DNA of 64,000 nt, taken from positions 153,501 to 217,500 of the forward strand of contig RPFO01000219.1 in assembly GCA_009746045.1 (NCBI GenBank), in the 5' to 3' direction. This document shows, piece after piece, positions 15,946-28,141 of the stretch. Both the position numbers and the translations under genes were made by a program. The stretch's first letter is position 1. The number at the start of each line of letters is the position of its first letter. The notes under the pieces were generated by a model. The model was not told where the DNA came from. It did not search any database and was given only the letters and a program-made list of their open reading frames with translations. This DNA comes from Mesostigma viride. Lineage: Eukaryota > Streptophyta > Mesostigmatophyceae > Mesostigmatales > Mesostigmataceae.

Positions 15946-17313
15946 ATGGCGAACAAACGCGCCTCGACGCAACGCGGCCTGGCGGCTGCGCTCGGCAATG
16001 AAAATACGTCTGCAGCTCAGGCTGCAGCTTCGCCATCAGGTCCGGCAGGCGGCGATGACACTAGTCGTGCACTGGTGGTCGTCCAGCAACCTCCCGGGCT
16101 TAACGCCTCGCCATCTGCATCGCCTGACCCCAAGCGCACCCGCCCAGCCGACAACACAGGAGGGTCTTCACGCCCCCCAGAACCAAGCTTTCGGCCCCGG
16201 CCTTTCAGGGTCGCAGATTACGACTGGGCCAACCCGTCTCCGACCGATGCTATGCGCTGCATCTTCTTCGGGGATTACGCTTCGCTTTACGACCTGTGCC
16301 CTCCATCTCCACGACATCAATCGCCTCCTCGGCCCGGACGGCCGGCGGCCGCTGGGGCAACATCTTACAGCTGTCCGGCTGCCCCCGCCCGGCCCCATCT
16401 CCAGCACGCCATCCTCAACTCCCTTCTCCAGCGCTCTGACGGCGAGATCCGGGGCTCCATCCCTTTCCGCCCCCACCCTCCGCTCCATCCTCACGGAAGC
16501 CTTTCAGCAGCACGTGACCGGCCCCTTGCTGCCCACATAGCAGCAATCGGCGGCACGCTGACTGCTGAACTTCCTCACATTTCAACCGCCGTCGCCTCCA
16601 CCTCCACTGCCATTTCCGCCTCCACTGCCGACATCAAAGCCCAGCTCCTCGACCTCGACCACCGCCTTCAAGCCACCGCCAACGCCCTTGAGAGCTTGCA
16701 TGACACCGCCGGCCTCACCGCCCAGGCGGTGAAGGACATCGCCGCCCAGCCGGCGCCTGGTGGCTCGGCCGGCGATGCTCCCTCCACCTGGGCGGACTTG
16801 CTTAAGCAGCACACCACCTCCACCACCTCCACCATCTCGGCACAACTCAAGCAACAAGCCCTCGACCTTCGCGAGGAAGCCGACATCGCCCGGCGCAGCG
16901 ACAATGTCATCATCAAGTGCTCACTTCGACCAGCAGGCAGGTGAGACCTCCACGAGCCTTCTTGAGGCATTTAAGCGCGACATTTTTGCCCCCATGTTAC
17001 TCACTGGTGAGCTGGACATGTCGGCTGTCCGCCTCCGTCCCCCGCGCGCGGGGGAAGGCTGGCCCGGCACCCGTGCTCCTCACCTTGCATGGCAGACAAG
17101 CTGTCGTTCCTTAAATGCCGCAAGAAGCTCTCGGAGACTCGCTTCACGCTGGGCGACGACTTGACCCTGGCCCAGCAACAGCGGCGACGCGAGCTATGGC
17201 CGACCTACCTCCAGCTCCGGCAGAGCGCACGGGGGAAGCCGGTATACTGGAGGGGGGCGGTCATCCACGTTGACCACAAGCCCTGGCAGCCCCCTCCTGC
17301 CACCTCAGACTAG
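15946..17313 (+). pseudogene. L1-type ORF1 protein, near-complete with one frameshift
   Basis: The start ATG at 15946 begins MANKRASTQRGLAAALGNEN. The first frame stays open for 332 codons to 16944. A Pro/Arg-rich head is followed by FRVADYDW...MRCIFFGDYASLYDLC, a Ser/Thr/Ala-rich helical middle (16560-16750) and QLKQQALDLREEADIARRSD. A frameshift near 16915 moves the reading to the frame of 16917-17114, and another near 17090 to that of 17089-17313, which carries DDDLTLAQQQRRRELWPTYL and PVYWRGAVIHVD. The order coiled middle, then RRM-like, then C-terminal domain fits L1 ORF1 proteins, which bind element RNA. It is the best reference copy of this family in the window. ORF2 is missing. Confidence 0.75.
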
Positions 17314-17504
17314 GAATATATATTAAAAATATAACTATATATAATAGGAATATATATACCAGTAGTGTAGATTAGTAAGGCTTAGCCTAGCATGTGGCCC
17401 ACGCGCATGTGCGCCCATAATGGCCCCCATGGATGTTGCCTACAGAATTTAGCCAAGCCATGCCTATAATGGGACCCCCATGGATGTTGCATTAAGCATT
17501 TAGC

Positions 17505-17576
17505 CATGCTATGCCATGCTATGCCATGCTATGCCATGCTATGCCATGCTATGCCATGCTATGCCATGCTATGCCC
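17505..17576. repeat. 10-bp minisatellite (ATGCCATGCT)n
   Basis: Seven tandem copies of CATGCTATGC sit between the 3' UTR fragment and the second ORF1 block of the LINE at 15782-18024. The repeat lies exactly at the rearrangement point. Confidence 0.9.
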
Positions 17577-17955
17577 AGCCGACGCCACAGGAGGGTCTTC
17601 ACGCCCCCCAGAACCGAGCTTTCGGCCCCGGCCTTTCAAGGTCGCAGATTACGACTGGGCCACCATTTCTCCGACCGATGCTATGCGCTGCATCTTCTTC
17701 GGGGATTACGCTTCGCTTTCCGACCTGTGCCTCCATCTCCACTCCATCAATCGCCTCCTCGCCCCGGACGGCAGCCGCTGGGACAACATCCACCAGCTGA
17801 TCGGCGGCTTCCGCCCCCATCTCCAGCACGCCATCCTCAACTCCCTTCTCCAGCGCTCTGACGGCGAGATCTGGGCTCCACCCCTTTCCGTCCCCACCCT
17901 CCGCTCCATCCTCACGGAAGCCTTTCAGCAGCACGTGACCCCCCTTGCTGCCGCC
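17577..17955 (+). pseudogene. Second partial LINE ORF1 block
   Basis: This reads DATGGSSRPPEPSFRPRPFK, then VADYDWATISPTDAMRCIFF, and runs in frame to a HVTPLA sequence. It is a closer match to an intact ORF1 than the equivalent part at 16160-16520, because the segment after LCLHLHSINRLLAPDG remains open. It ends abruptly where the 3' end sequence GCCATATGCCCCTTCTC begins at about 17951. Confidence 0.7.
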
Positions 17956-18037
17956 ATATGCCCCTTCTCAGGGATATGTGCTACATGTACTCCCAACGGA
18001 GTTATGTTCTAATTAATTAATTAATTATGTCCACATA

Positions 18038-19785
18038 TTAACGCGTGTTTTTTTTTCATTAGAACGCGATATATCGCGTTGTAAGCTTTTTTTAGAACGC
18101 GTATAGCACCTAAGGAAAATTTTTTTTCATGGTCATGTATATACTTTCCTGAAAGCCCATAAATCAAAGGATTTTTTGAGCTACTCAGACCTACAAAGTG
18201 CTTATTCATTAGAGAGATACACTGGTTTGAATACAGGGGGGTCTGACCATGACCGCGATTTCCTGACCCTAGGTCACAAGTCATGTGCTTATTCACAAAT
18301 GGTTCATGAAAAAAATCTGGCTTCTTGCACGAGCTATGGGCAACACATGCAGGCTCTGTGAAACAAAACTCAGGCCCATTGGGCCACTGGAGCTATTTTT
18401 CATTAGCATCACAATTACAACGCAGTACAAGGCAGTGGGAAAACACGAGAGCCCTTCAGAACATTACGCAACGACACGAGCCCCATAAACGGGGCCATAG
18501 TGAGCTTGGAGGGTCAAAACGTTGAAAATAGGTGTTGTATAAGTTATACAGCATCAACCATGCATCAAACATCATGACTGGATGACCTAATATGACTGAA
18601 TCAGGCAGCCATAGCCAAAGCATCATCCACTCTCACAACGTGTTGAGCACATGCCTCGTGGGAACGGAGGTGCTGGGTTTTCATTCCATAACGCGTGCAA
18701 TACTGAAAGACAGAGACACGTGTAATGCAAGGCTTGGATAGGTTGAGTGATCCATGAGCTTACATGCAGGCAAAGATGACGCTGGAATGCATGCTAGCAA
18801 ATGGTGGCAAGATGCTAACAACACATGATTATACACCATGATTATGGGCACCTAGCTGATCTTCTTGCACAATCAACGCAGTATAAACCATCAACATCCA
18901 ATCCCCACGATATATGCACGGCTTGACGACGTATACAGCACCTAAATACTGCACAACTGCAACCTGCTATGGCTGACATGCAAGCAACGTCGAGTAGGAT
19001 GGCGGTCTTAGAGAGGCTGGGCAGAGGTCGGTAGAAATAAGTGGAAAACTGGCAGAAACTAGGTAGAAACACGATATACTTACGCCTGCAAGCACTATTG
19101 AGCCGGTGGCAGAGGCCATTTCCAGGAAAATACAGCATACCGTAGCAATAGCCACGGTCACGCCTTACGCTATTTGCAGGCACCATCATGCCCGGAGCTA
19201 CCCAATAAAAGTCTGCACAAATCTCGGTTTAGCCGAGAGTCCGGGCGTTCGGAATGAATAAACATGTGTTAAGAAGTCGAAACACCATGGAAATACCAAG
19301 CATGGTGCCGCAGCAGACCCGAGTCTTGACGTAATAATATGCATGCCGGTTTCCAGGGTTCCCGCATGAAAGTTGGGTGAGAAACTGGAAAAAACTACGT
19401 TTCCTTTGCCCCAGTACCTCAACAAACTCGTAGAAACCTAATTATCAACCTTTGAACGCATCATCATGGTCGTGCTACCCAACAGCCACTGAAATTCGCG
19501 CGAAAACTGGCGAGATCTACCTGCCGCCATCGCCGTCGTCTTCACCTTCGTCCCGCGAAAATGCCTGATTTCAGTGGTACATATTTGTTTGCAGCTGTCA
19601 CAAAAAAAATACCAAAAATACCAGGATTTTTTCTTGAATTCTATGAGATGTTTCTGACCTATGTTGAAAGTTTCAGACCAAAAATCGCATGTTTAATAGG
19701 TTTGCCACATGTCAGATTACAACGCGATACATCCCGTTCTAACCCTACAACGCGATGTATCGCGTTGTAAAAAAACACGGGTTAA
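18038..19785. mobile_element. TTAA-flanked non-autonomous DNA transposon (1.75 kb)
   Basis: TTAA is present at both borders (18038-18041 and 19782-19785). The ends are inverted: CGCGTGTTTTTTT on the left and AAAAAAACACGGG on the right. Both termini also carry the palindrome AACGCGATRTATCGCGTT or a near copy (18063-18080, 19720-19736 and 19749-19766). No transposase is present and only short frames occur inside. It sits a few bases beyond the AATT tail and TSD of the LINE at 15782-18024. A piggyBac- or Kolobok-mobilised element is likely because both use TTAA. Confidence 0.75.
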
Positions 19786-20846
19786 TACCAAATCAGATGC
19801 CAAAGGACCTACTGCATATGGTGTTTGTGACCTCTTGAACACTTGCATTATTATGTATTTCCTATACCACGGGGTGCCTCAGTGCCATCAGCACATTGCA
19901 TATTACCCTAGTAATCTATTGATTTATTATGTAGTTGTGTTACAGACACAAAACAACAAGGACAATTGATGCCCACCTAAAGGTGCATGAAGAAGACTTG
20001 AAAACTCAGGCAACGCAAAACCAGGCAGGCAACATGACCCCAAGTCTCAATGAATCAATTCGCTGTTGATTCATGTTGAAAATATGTCATCTGCCGGAAT
20101 CACAAGAGCTTTTATTACAGATTAAGGACATAGACTTAAATAACTTCAAGCTGTAAATGGGCTCAGGAAATGCCAGCCAAGATTCCAGATCAACTGTCGT
20201 CGTCGTGTACTGCGACGAACACCTACTATACATATACCATCGCACCCAGTGCTTTACAAAATTTGCATCATAGTCTACAGGTGTTAGATGCCAGCCACGA
20301 CTTGGGCGTGCGTTGTAGGCAACAAAAGGCCAGGCATGTAGTTTGCCTGCTGGTATACATTGCCTGCATATCTTCCATGGCTTTGCATGAACTGCATGAT
20401 GCAAACCCGGGAAAGAATTAACATTTATATCCAAGCCTCACCGTGGCCATGCAGGTACACACGGGCCAATTTACCCATAATCTAACAGAAAAAGGAATGA
20501 CATCAGAGCATCAAGTACATTAACCCCCCTAGTTGACTAATCGTATGCCTGACACAGGACAAGACATGGGGACAGTATAATGCCCATGCATCTACACATA
20601 ACAGCAGCGAGGTTTCAGCATCAGGACCTCGCTTAGGTGAATGGGTTTCATTTTTCTGCAAAATCCAATTCCCTGTCCAGACAACCCGGCCCTCTAAGAA
20701 TCATCTTTCAAAATCCCGGCTCCTGATGGTAATGTCAAGCATGGTGGCAGGAAAGTCAAAGGAACCAGCACCTTCAGCCAGGCGTACTGTCAGCTCAATG
20801 CGTAATGTAGTAGCATGCATGCAAATGCAGCTAGTTTTGTTCCGCG
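19786..20846. other. No gene recognised
   Basis: Only short frames occur in this stretch. It may hold the 3' UTR of the minus-strand gene whose last coding exon is at 20847-21056, but I see no decisive polyadenylation signal. Confidence 0.35.
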
Positions 20847-21056
20847 TCAAGGACTGCTAGTTTCACCATCTCCAGCGTCATCATCATCATCATCATCACT
20901 CAACTCTGCCTCGCGCTCGCCATCGCCAACAGCCGCATCAACGTACTGTACACTTTTGTTGTTGCCAGCGGCAGGCTGCGACTCCGCTTTGTGGTTGTTG
21001 GCCTCTGCTGCGGCGCGCTTTGCCTTCTCAATGTTCCGAAGCTTCCTTCGAAATTT
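20847..21056 (-). CDS. Terminal coding exon of an unidentified gene (69 codons)
   Basis: On the minus strand CTCCCCACTCAG ends at 21057 and forms a good acceptor. The exon then reads KFRRKLRNIEKAKRAAAEAN, continues through a polar segment and ends in an acidic tail with seven consecutive Asp (ELSDDDDDDDAGDGETSSP) before TGA at 20849-20847. The basic helical start followed by an acidic, disordered end is typical of nuclear or translation-associated proteins. The pattern KLRxIE-K recalls the C-terminal helices of eIF2A and PYM/WIBG, but that is only a resemblance. Upstream exons were not found and would lie beyond the repeat at 21281-22350. Clean acceptor, GC-rich codons and a stop support a real exon. 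Confidence 0.45.
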   Translation of the reverse strand, partial: KFRRKLRNIEKAKRAAAEANNHKAESQPAAGNNKSVQYVDAAVGDGEREAELSDDDDDDDAGDGETSSP

Positions 21057-21280
21057 CTGAGTGGGGAGAATACAAGGCATGCGCAGGCAAAAGGAAACAC
21101 GAAGCTTGAGAGATCGACTTTTGTAGTAAGGCAAGCCAGGAGGGACAGCACACATACATGAACTCATTCGAGCAAGGTTGCCTCTCTCTTGAAGGCAGGT
21201 GCCCACCATGTGTGGATTCAAAAAAAAATGTACACTACACAATGTGGGCTATGTACCGGTGTTTGATTGCAGTCATCATC

Positions 21281-22350
21281 CCCCTAATTGGTCCCATATT
21301 GATCAAGGCGATAAATTGGCTGCAAAATGCACTATACTCTAAAAGACCCCACAAGACCCCAACCAACCTACCGACACCCTTGGACGGGCTGGACTGTCAT
21401 CCTTGGGGGTCAAGAATGTCCATGAGATGCCCTTAGGTGCGTGAACTACCACAACATCACATATATCTGCAGGGTAGGCCATACAAAACTAACGTCAATG
21501 CCAGGGGGGTCAAGACGTACGTTTTCATGTTGGGTAGAATTTTGGTAGTTGGAATTATTGATACCTAGACACCTACCACTTCAGGGATGCATTGTGAGCA
21601 ATCAATTGGTTGGTGGACAGTTTGAACCATTCACCAGGTCCTCATTTGGTTGGGAATACATACCAGTAGTTCAACACCCTCTACAGCCTATAGGGGTGTT
21701 TGTGGTGCAAATCGACCAATGTGATGGGTGTGGTTACCATAACGTCCAAATGTGGCCACCAACCATGCCAAGTGAAATAACTCATTTCCCTTCAAGAATG
21801 ATGGGCAGACCTAAATGCATCATCATGTACATCATGGCACATGGGCACTTAGTGCAGGTGGGACCTGTCCATGCTGCTCGTGGGTACCACATTATGAACA
21901 CCCTTTACAAGGCATGCATAATGCATTCTGAGTGGCAATCACCTGTACATGGGGTTCCTAAGGCTATTCCTCTACATGAGGTTCTTAAGGCTATTTATTT
22001 TCCCAAAAACACACTACATAGATTAGGCTAAAGCTGTCATCATCAATGACAACAATTGCTAATGCCTCATGGTGGCCAACACATGCTTGCATGGTGGCAC
22101 ATGCTGACCGTGGCTACTTTTCACTCATGTACCCATAATTGCTTTGGAAGTGCTATGTGAAGCAGTTACTATATATGCCTCACAAACATGCAAGATGGAT
22201 CAGCGTACATGATAACAAACACATAAGGAGATCTTTATTTACCCATACTGCATCTGGAAAACAGCAGCTGAGCATGCATGTCAAGGGATTACTGATAACA
22301 CTGCCTGGGTGAAGCATCTAACTAAGAAGGGTGTTGTAGGATGGGGCAGG
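21281..22350 (-). mobile_element. Non-autonomous TTAA-type element, copy M1 (minus strand)
   Basis: In reverse complement it aligns by eye with the inner part and right end of the element at 30779-32460. Shared blocks include GCATGTGCCACCA (near 22095), the AAGGGAAATG block near 21790, a GGCATAGCC/TACCCTGCAGATAT block near 21470 and the terminal CCCCTNATTGGTCCC at 21281-21296. No TTAA duplication is visible at the end, and the other end was not resolved. A 160-codon frame at 21549-22031 is not conserved in the sister copies, so I do not call it a gene. Confidence 0.55.
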
Positions 22351-25240
22351 CAATTGGTTGAAAAAACGCTTAACGACTTAATTACAGTCAATGCATGAGA
22401 GTAAAAAATGGGGGATACTTTCCGGTAAACAAACTATTATAAATGCCCGATATAATTACAGCTTGACACTTCATGGTGTTCCGGTTGTGTTACAGGCGCG
22501 TTCGGGAGACTGTATGGGACACTTTATTCGTCTATTGTACTTGTGGCTGGTTCAAAGTATACAGGTACAACATTATTATCGGGTATGTATGATCACGCAT
22601 CTGGCCAGTCGCAGGCAAATATTTAGTTCCCGTAATAAATTAGCGACGTATGTCTAAAGTGAACGCCGTGTTTAAATGTTCACGCCCTGTACGACCTTTT
22701 GATATCAGGGGGTGCGCATGTCCATAAATGATAATTATGGATTTAAAATAGATCAAAGACTTGTAAATACTGGATATTTATACCTATAAATACATTTGCC
22801 AAGGGTTGCCGAACCCACGTATTTAAATACATTTACCGAAGATCCTGATTGGCGTGAAAATATTTAAATATATTTGTACGAGCTCCGACTAGCTAGAAAG
22901 ATATTTGAATGTATTTTGCGAGTATCCATGTTTCGAAAGAAACATTCAAATGCTTGTAAAACATTTAAATGCATATATTTCTAGATACGTATGCAAATAC
23001 CTCCAAACTAGCAAATTTGTTGGATAAAGTAATTAAATAAAAATAAAATATATTTTGCAGCAACCAAAACTTCAGGGGATATAATATATTTGGCCAGCAT
23101 GTTCCTATTTTTGCGCCGAAGCATTTAAAAGTTCTCCGCTTTGGGGGGGAAATATTCAAAAACATTTGAGACGCGCCCCGCCTCTCGAAAAAATATTTAA
23201 ATAACATTTGACAGGGTTTTGCTACTGTCGGGAGGAACATTGTTCTAAATATTCTTTAAATCATATTTATCCGGCCTGTGAAATCTACATGGCAATCTAA
23301 ACATTCCCTGTCAGCTCGCTGGCTGCACCTTGCCACTGGTTTATGCATAGAAGCTGTCATTGCTCCTTCTGAAACACATAATATTTCTTTTTAATTTTTT
23401 TAAATTTTTAAAAAAGTTTCCTTTCGAGATACAGATATATATTTTTTATTTTCGCATGTATGGCCCCACATGTGCGTGCGCGCTTGTGTACATGTGCGTG
23501 TACATGTGTGTGAGTGAGTGTGTATGATTGTGTGTGCATGTCCATTTAGAAGTTATTGAGGCAAACTACTTGTGTGCATGGTAGTATGAGTTAGCTGAGA
23601 TACCTCGAGGCTGACTTGTGGCCGGAGCCACACAGGGGAACATACAATGTGACCGGAGTTATTCTGGCGGAGACTGAATAACGGTGCCGAGCGCCGGTTG
23701 TGGCGCGACGCACACACGTGTACGCAAGTTACGTAGCTAGCAACTAGTCTAGTGGACGTTGTGCGTAGTAACGTTGCTCCAGGTCTAGAAGCCTCTAGAG
23801 CCTGGACACGTGGCGGACAATGGAGCGTAGTCCAGTTGTCCTAGGGAACTCGTGTGAGTGATGTGTCCACGACATATAATGTGTGCCCACATATGGAGTG
23901 AATAATGACAAGGAACGCTCGATCCCTGGCGTTGCTGCATCCATCATTCTCACACGTCTATATCTAACTGTATGTGTGCGACTTAATGTGTCATGAGTAA
24001 GTCTGTAATTGTGACAACTATGCATGACTGGCTGTAAAAGGCTTTTTTGAACCGAGTTTTGCTTAATTAATAGTAACCCCTCACATGATAATAACATTTT
24101 GTGCGTGAATGATGCGTGCCCCTGATGCACTCATCATGTCGTTACCTTCGTTACTGCCAGGTATGCACACTAGGGCCGGCCGCAGGTGATTTCATTAAAA
24201 AACTTGACGCCACCTTGACATGGGAAGCTTCATAGCATATACACAAGGGCATGCCATCTTGATGATATGTGATGGCCTCTGCACTAAGCCTTCATGCTTG
24301 CTAATTGAACCAGTACAGTGCCTTCAGATAAATTCTTTGTATTCCATATCATGGCATGCAAAGGCTCTCTGAGTTGTTGACAGCAAATACATAGATGCGA
24401 CAAGTAATCGAATCATTGGCAACGCATAGCATCTTAATTGCACACAAGAGCCCGGCTTTTTTGGTACACTTGACTTGCCGGTTACCACAACTATAGCGGG
24501 TGTAGTGTAGATTGAAGGTCATGATTAGATGTTTACAAGGTACCGGATGATAAGGTCTATACACAAGATGCAAAAATTACGGTGGCGTATAATTTCATTC
24601 ATAGTTCTGACATTGCAAGTTGTACACCTTTTATACTATTACAAGTTCTGGACAAGTTGTAACAGCTACTCCGTAATTAAAGGCTCCTATGCTAGGAGCG
24701 TACCTTTTCTACTAATTCTACTTTGTATCTGGTCTACCCTGCAGTCCAGTCATATTTCCATTGCATTTTCCAGGCTAGTAACTCCGTACTCTCAACGTCG
24801 CTTCCCAGCTTTACCGGTCGGTCTGCCTCCACACATCTTCGACAACCCTTAAACTGCATCTTTGGGGTGCTCTATCTTCGTCACTACGACAAGTAAGTTC
24901 TCACACCTCGCACACTCGTTTTCTGCTTGTTGTAAGAGGTTTCCACCGCCACCTCATTTTCTTTTTTCTTTTTTTACTTTTCTTTTTCTTCTAGTTATTC
25001 TTATATATGTACTCAATTTTTTCTTTCTCTCATATTCATTATTGGCTTTTGTATTATTATTATTATTATTTATTTACAAAAACTATTAGTTGTCTCACTG
25101 ATTATCATTAGTATCATTTCTTTATTTATCATCATTATTATTATTATTATGTGAGACAACTACTATTTTTTTTCATTTAATTATATTCTAATTTTTATTT
25201 ATTACTACTATTTAAATACTTATTTATTTACACCCGTTCA
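22351..25240. other. AT-rich stretch without genes; periodic ATTTAAAT motifs at 22730-23270
   Basis: No supported gene is seen. Between 22730 and 23270 the motif TATTTAAAT followed by CATTTG or TATTTG recurs about every 40-60 bp, in both orientations, separated by GC-richer unique sequence. A TG-rich run lies at 23470-23550. T-rich and ATT-repeat low-complexity sequence fills 24950-25240. Confidence 0.5.
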
Positions 25241-26690
25241 CTCCCAAGAATCACTGGTCAGTCTTTATTGAAACAATGAGTGGACTGGGCCATCATGAAT
25301 GAATGGCAAGGTGGAACCGAATAAGAAAACAATTCAGCACGTAGTGCCTGCCCCATCACCCCTCCCCTGGCGACTTGAAGCTTGAATATTTCCCATATTT
25401 CATTTATGACTTAATTGTCTGATGCCTGAAACCCGCGCGGCCGGCAGGACATAAAACCGGCGGCTGTCCCAGCCGCCTGTGGCGGTCTCTTTCGAACCCC
25501 TATACTAAACTGTTTTCGAAGAAATCCGATTATTTATTTTTCTCTCCTTTACCATTTCTTTGTGCATTTACTCCTATTTATTGCTAATAATCACTGTTAT
25601 GTTTGTTCTTCCTATCTATTTTTTCACTGCCTGTACACCCTTTCACCTTCCACTTTTTCATTGGAGTGAGCTGGACACGAGGCTTTAGACCCTGTTGGAT
25701 AGGAGATCCTGGCCGGCTACAACGATCACTCAAACATCGAACTCCTTACCCATACAGTCCAACATTGCGTGTGCCTCACCATACTTTTTGAGCTATCTGC
25801 TCATTTTATAGTTGTGTTGCGGCGGGCTCAAAGGGGGCGTCGCTCTATCGTACGTCACCTACACCATATGAGGTGCTTGTGTTATTTAGGACTAGATTAG
25901 AAGGGGACCGGTGCTGCGCTGGTACTAGTGCCTAGTGGCAACCGTGCCCGCGTTGAGGGGGGCGCGGCGCCTTGAGACATGTGCTTTGTTTTTCATTTTC
26001 ACACCATACTTAGAGTGGTGTGGTGATCAACGTAGGGAGGCCTTTTTGCAGGCTGCTCCCACCCACCCACCCTCGCTGCTGTTGGGGACAACGTTGGACC
26101 AAGGGGGTAGGTGCTGGGCCCCGGCATGGTGAACTGGCATAACTTTACAATGACTTGTACAATGATTTTGAGGGTGTGGCTAGGCTCAATTGTTAAAGCC
26201 TGCACACACTTGCCGTAATAAACTTGTTTCTCTGCTAGGAAGGCACTCCAATGGACCTTAGCTTCAGCACCTATCCCAGCAATACTCTTTCTTTATTCCA
26301 TTTCTGGTTTGTTAATATTATTACTATCCTTATTATTTATACTATTTACTTTTTAATCATTATTGATATTATTATTGAAATTGTCTTTTCTTTGTTTGTT
26401 TGTTGTTTATAATTTTTTTTTTCTGTTTCCATGGTTATAGTTACTTACTCTTCCTGTGAACCCCTTTGTGTGCGTGTTCTCTTCTCTTTTTCCTTCTTAG
26501 TTTTTTTTTTCTCTATAAACCTTTTTGGTTTGTTACCATCTGTCTCCCTCCACGCAGGTCTTCCTACAGATAGCTACGCGGCTTCCGCGGTCTTCGCATC
26601 TTTCCTCTCAGACTACCCTAGTCCCTCCACGATGTTGGATCGCCATGTGTCCAGGAATAGTTATCTCACTTAAAATTTGAAAATGGATGG
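25241..26690. other. No gene recognised
   Basis: This mixed stretch has low-complexity T-rich parts (26280-26540) and a few short frames. Nothing shows splice-consistent coding sequence or clear element ends. Confidence 0.35.
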
Positions 26691-27472
26691 TGAACAAACA
26701 GTGTCACAAGCTAGACGCTGCCTACAAACATCAATTGTGGATACTGAGGGATTACCATATTATTTCAGCTTTACCTGGCATATTCGACATTACCTTGGCC
26801 CAGGCGGTGGCGTGAAAAACGGCTCTCAGACTGCGGCACACCGAAATGGTGCGGCAAGTGAATAAATTCAGGCGATTCCTAATCACCTCCACATTCTACC
26901 AACAACAAAAGCATGATGATACTAATTATGACGAAAGTACTTATAAACTCGTCAAAGAGCGCCGGAAAGGCATCGCTGTCAGCGACTCAACGTTTGCATC
27001 GGGCCTTATCACAGATTTCGCCAGCAAGAACAAATGCCGACACCTTAGTAACAAATTGCCTTCCCACAAACAAAAAATTGCCGGCTGTAGAACGAACTTT
27101 AGAACGTGTAAACCTGTTTCTTAAGTTTGGAAAATCTGAACGCAGACATGGATGCCATCCTTGCCATGCATGGGCGCAAGCCGCCGTGGCTGGCTCATAG
27201 GTTTCCAAAAATTATGCACATTTGGCAACATTCAACGTGGAAAGAAACCCTTGTTCCTTGTACTTTGACCGCCCCAGAACACCTTCGTATGTTCCTCATC
27301 AGAAAGAATATCATGTCCCGCATCCGGTATCACGTCACGCAGTAACTCATTCTCAGTTTTATCAGTTATAATTTTGGAGATTCTCAGTATAGTTTTCAAG
27401 TAATCTGTTGCATCGATCGGCTCTTCCATGATATTTGGCGGAGAATCGGCTTCCAGACCAATGAGGGGGTGA
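26690..27472 (-). mobile_element. Degenerate TTAA-type element, copy M4 (minus strand)
   Basis: In reverse complement it shares three blocks, in the same order, with the elements at 30779-32460 and 52702-56146. These are the terminal CCCCTCATTGGTC (27458-27470), a GTTCTGG...GGTCAAAGTACAAGG block (27260-27290) with GCGGCTTGCGCCCATGCATG (27164-27183), and the CCACCGCCTGGGCCAAGGTAA block (26793-26814). The last resembles an exon end plus splice donor. No transposase is present. The left end was not found. Confidence 0.55.
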
Positions 27473-27666
27473 AGTAAAAATTGCATTTAATAACAGTGGC
27501 AGTATTAGCAGTAGAGATGCATGCGGTACTGCTCTTATGGTATCAGACTAAGTGTTTTTGTTGTATTCACCTTTTCTCGGACTTATAGACTTTTTTTTTG
27601 CAAACTTACCTAACTAATGCAAAAACCTAAGTCTACAGGCAAAAAGCCTTTAGAACGCAAAACTGG

Positions 27667-28141
27667 TTTGGACTTACGACTTGTGTTCTTTGCAAAAGTT
27701 AGCCCTGCAAAAAACACTACTATGAAGGGGCCCGCTGAGTGCTGCAAGTGCTGAAAATTGGCGCCACTTCTTTCGTGAGATCGGAAAATCTCTCTGGTCC
27801 GCACGAGGGCGCACGTCCAATTTATACTCCAACATGCCTCCCATCTTTTACTGGGATTTTCGCGCCGATCCTACGGCTGAGATTCCAGGATTGGGCGCGG
27901 CGTGACCAATTCCAGTTATGACGGCTAACAGCCTAGCGTCATATCCAAAGTCCAAAGGTTGTGTTACCCAGTCAAGGTCGCCCCGCAGTCACTATACTGG
28001 TCGTAATTACGTACCTATTCGAGTTCTCCACTTGTCTTCTCCGTCCCGAAACATACGCCAGGGTAAAATTTTCCGTGCTGGACACTTGTCTTCTCCCGGT
28101 TAGGGCTAAGTTTTGCAAAAAACATAAGTCTTAAGTCCAAA
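27667..28141. mobile_element. MITE-like element with about 40-bp terminal inverted repeats
   Basis: The left end reads TTTGGACTTACGACTTGTGT and continues to AGCCCT at 27706. The reverse complement of the right end (28141-28102) reads TTTGGACTTAAGACTTATGT and continues to the same AGCCCT. The interior of about 395 bp has no gene. A diverged third copy of the end (GGACTTATAGACTTTTTTTT) lies just outside at 27579. No target-site duplication could be defined. Confidence 0.65.

Larger units (their letters stand above)
15782..18024 (+). mobile_element. LINE copy with 5' end, ORF1, internal rearrangement and 3' tail
   Basis: The target-site duplication is TTATGTCCACA at 15771-15781 and 18025-18035. 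The copy contains the 5' UTR, ORF1 (15946-17313) and part of a 3' UTR. It then has a 10-bp minisatellite, a second partial ORF1 block (17577-17955) and the family 3' end (GGGATATGTGCTACAT, hairpin ACTCC-CAAC-GGAGT, AATT tail). There is no ORF2. The repeated ORF1 segment suggests template switching or recombination between copies. Confidence 0.8.

Noticed and set aside
21549-22031. 160-codon open frame on the plus strand
   Set aside because: It lies antisense within a transposon-like repeat, and the sister copies at 31.9-32.4 kb and 55.0-55.3 kb do not keep the frame.
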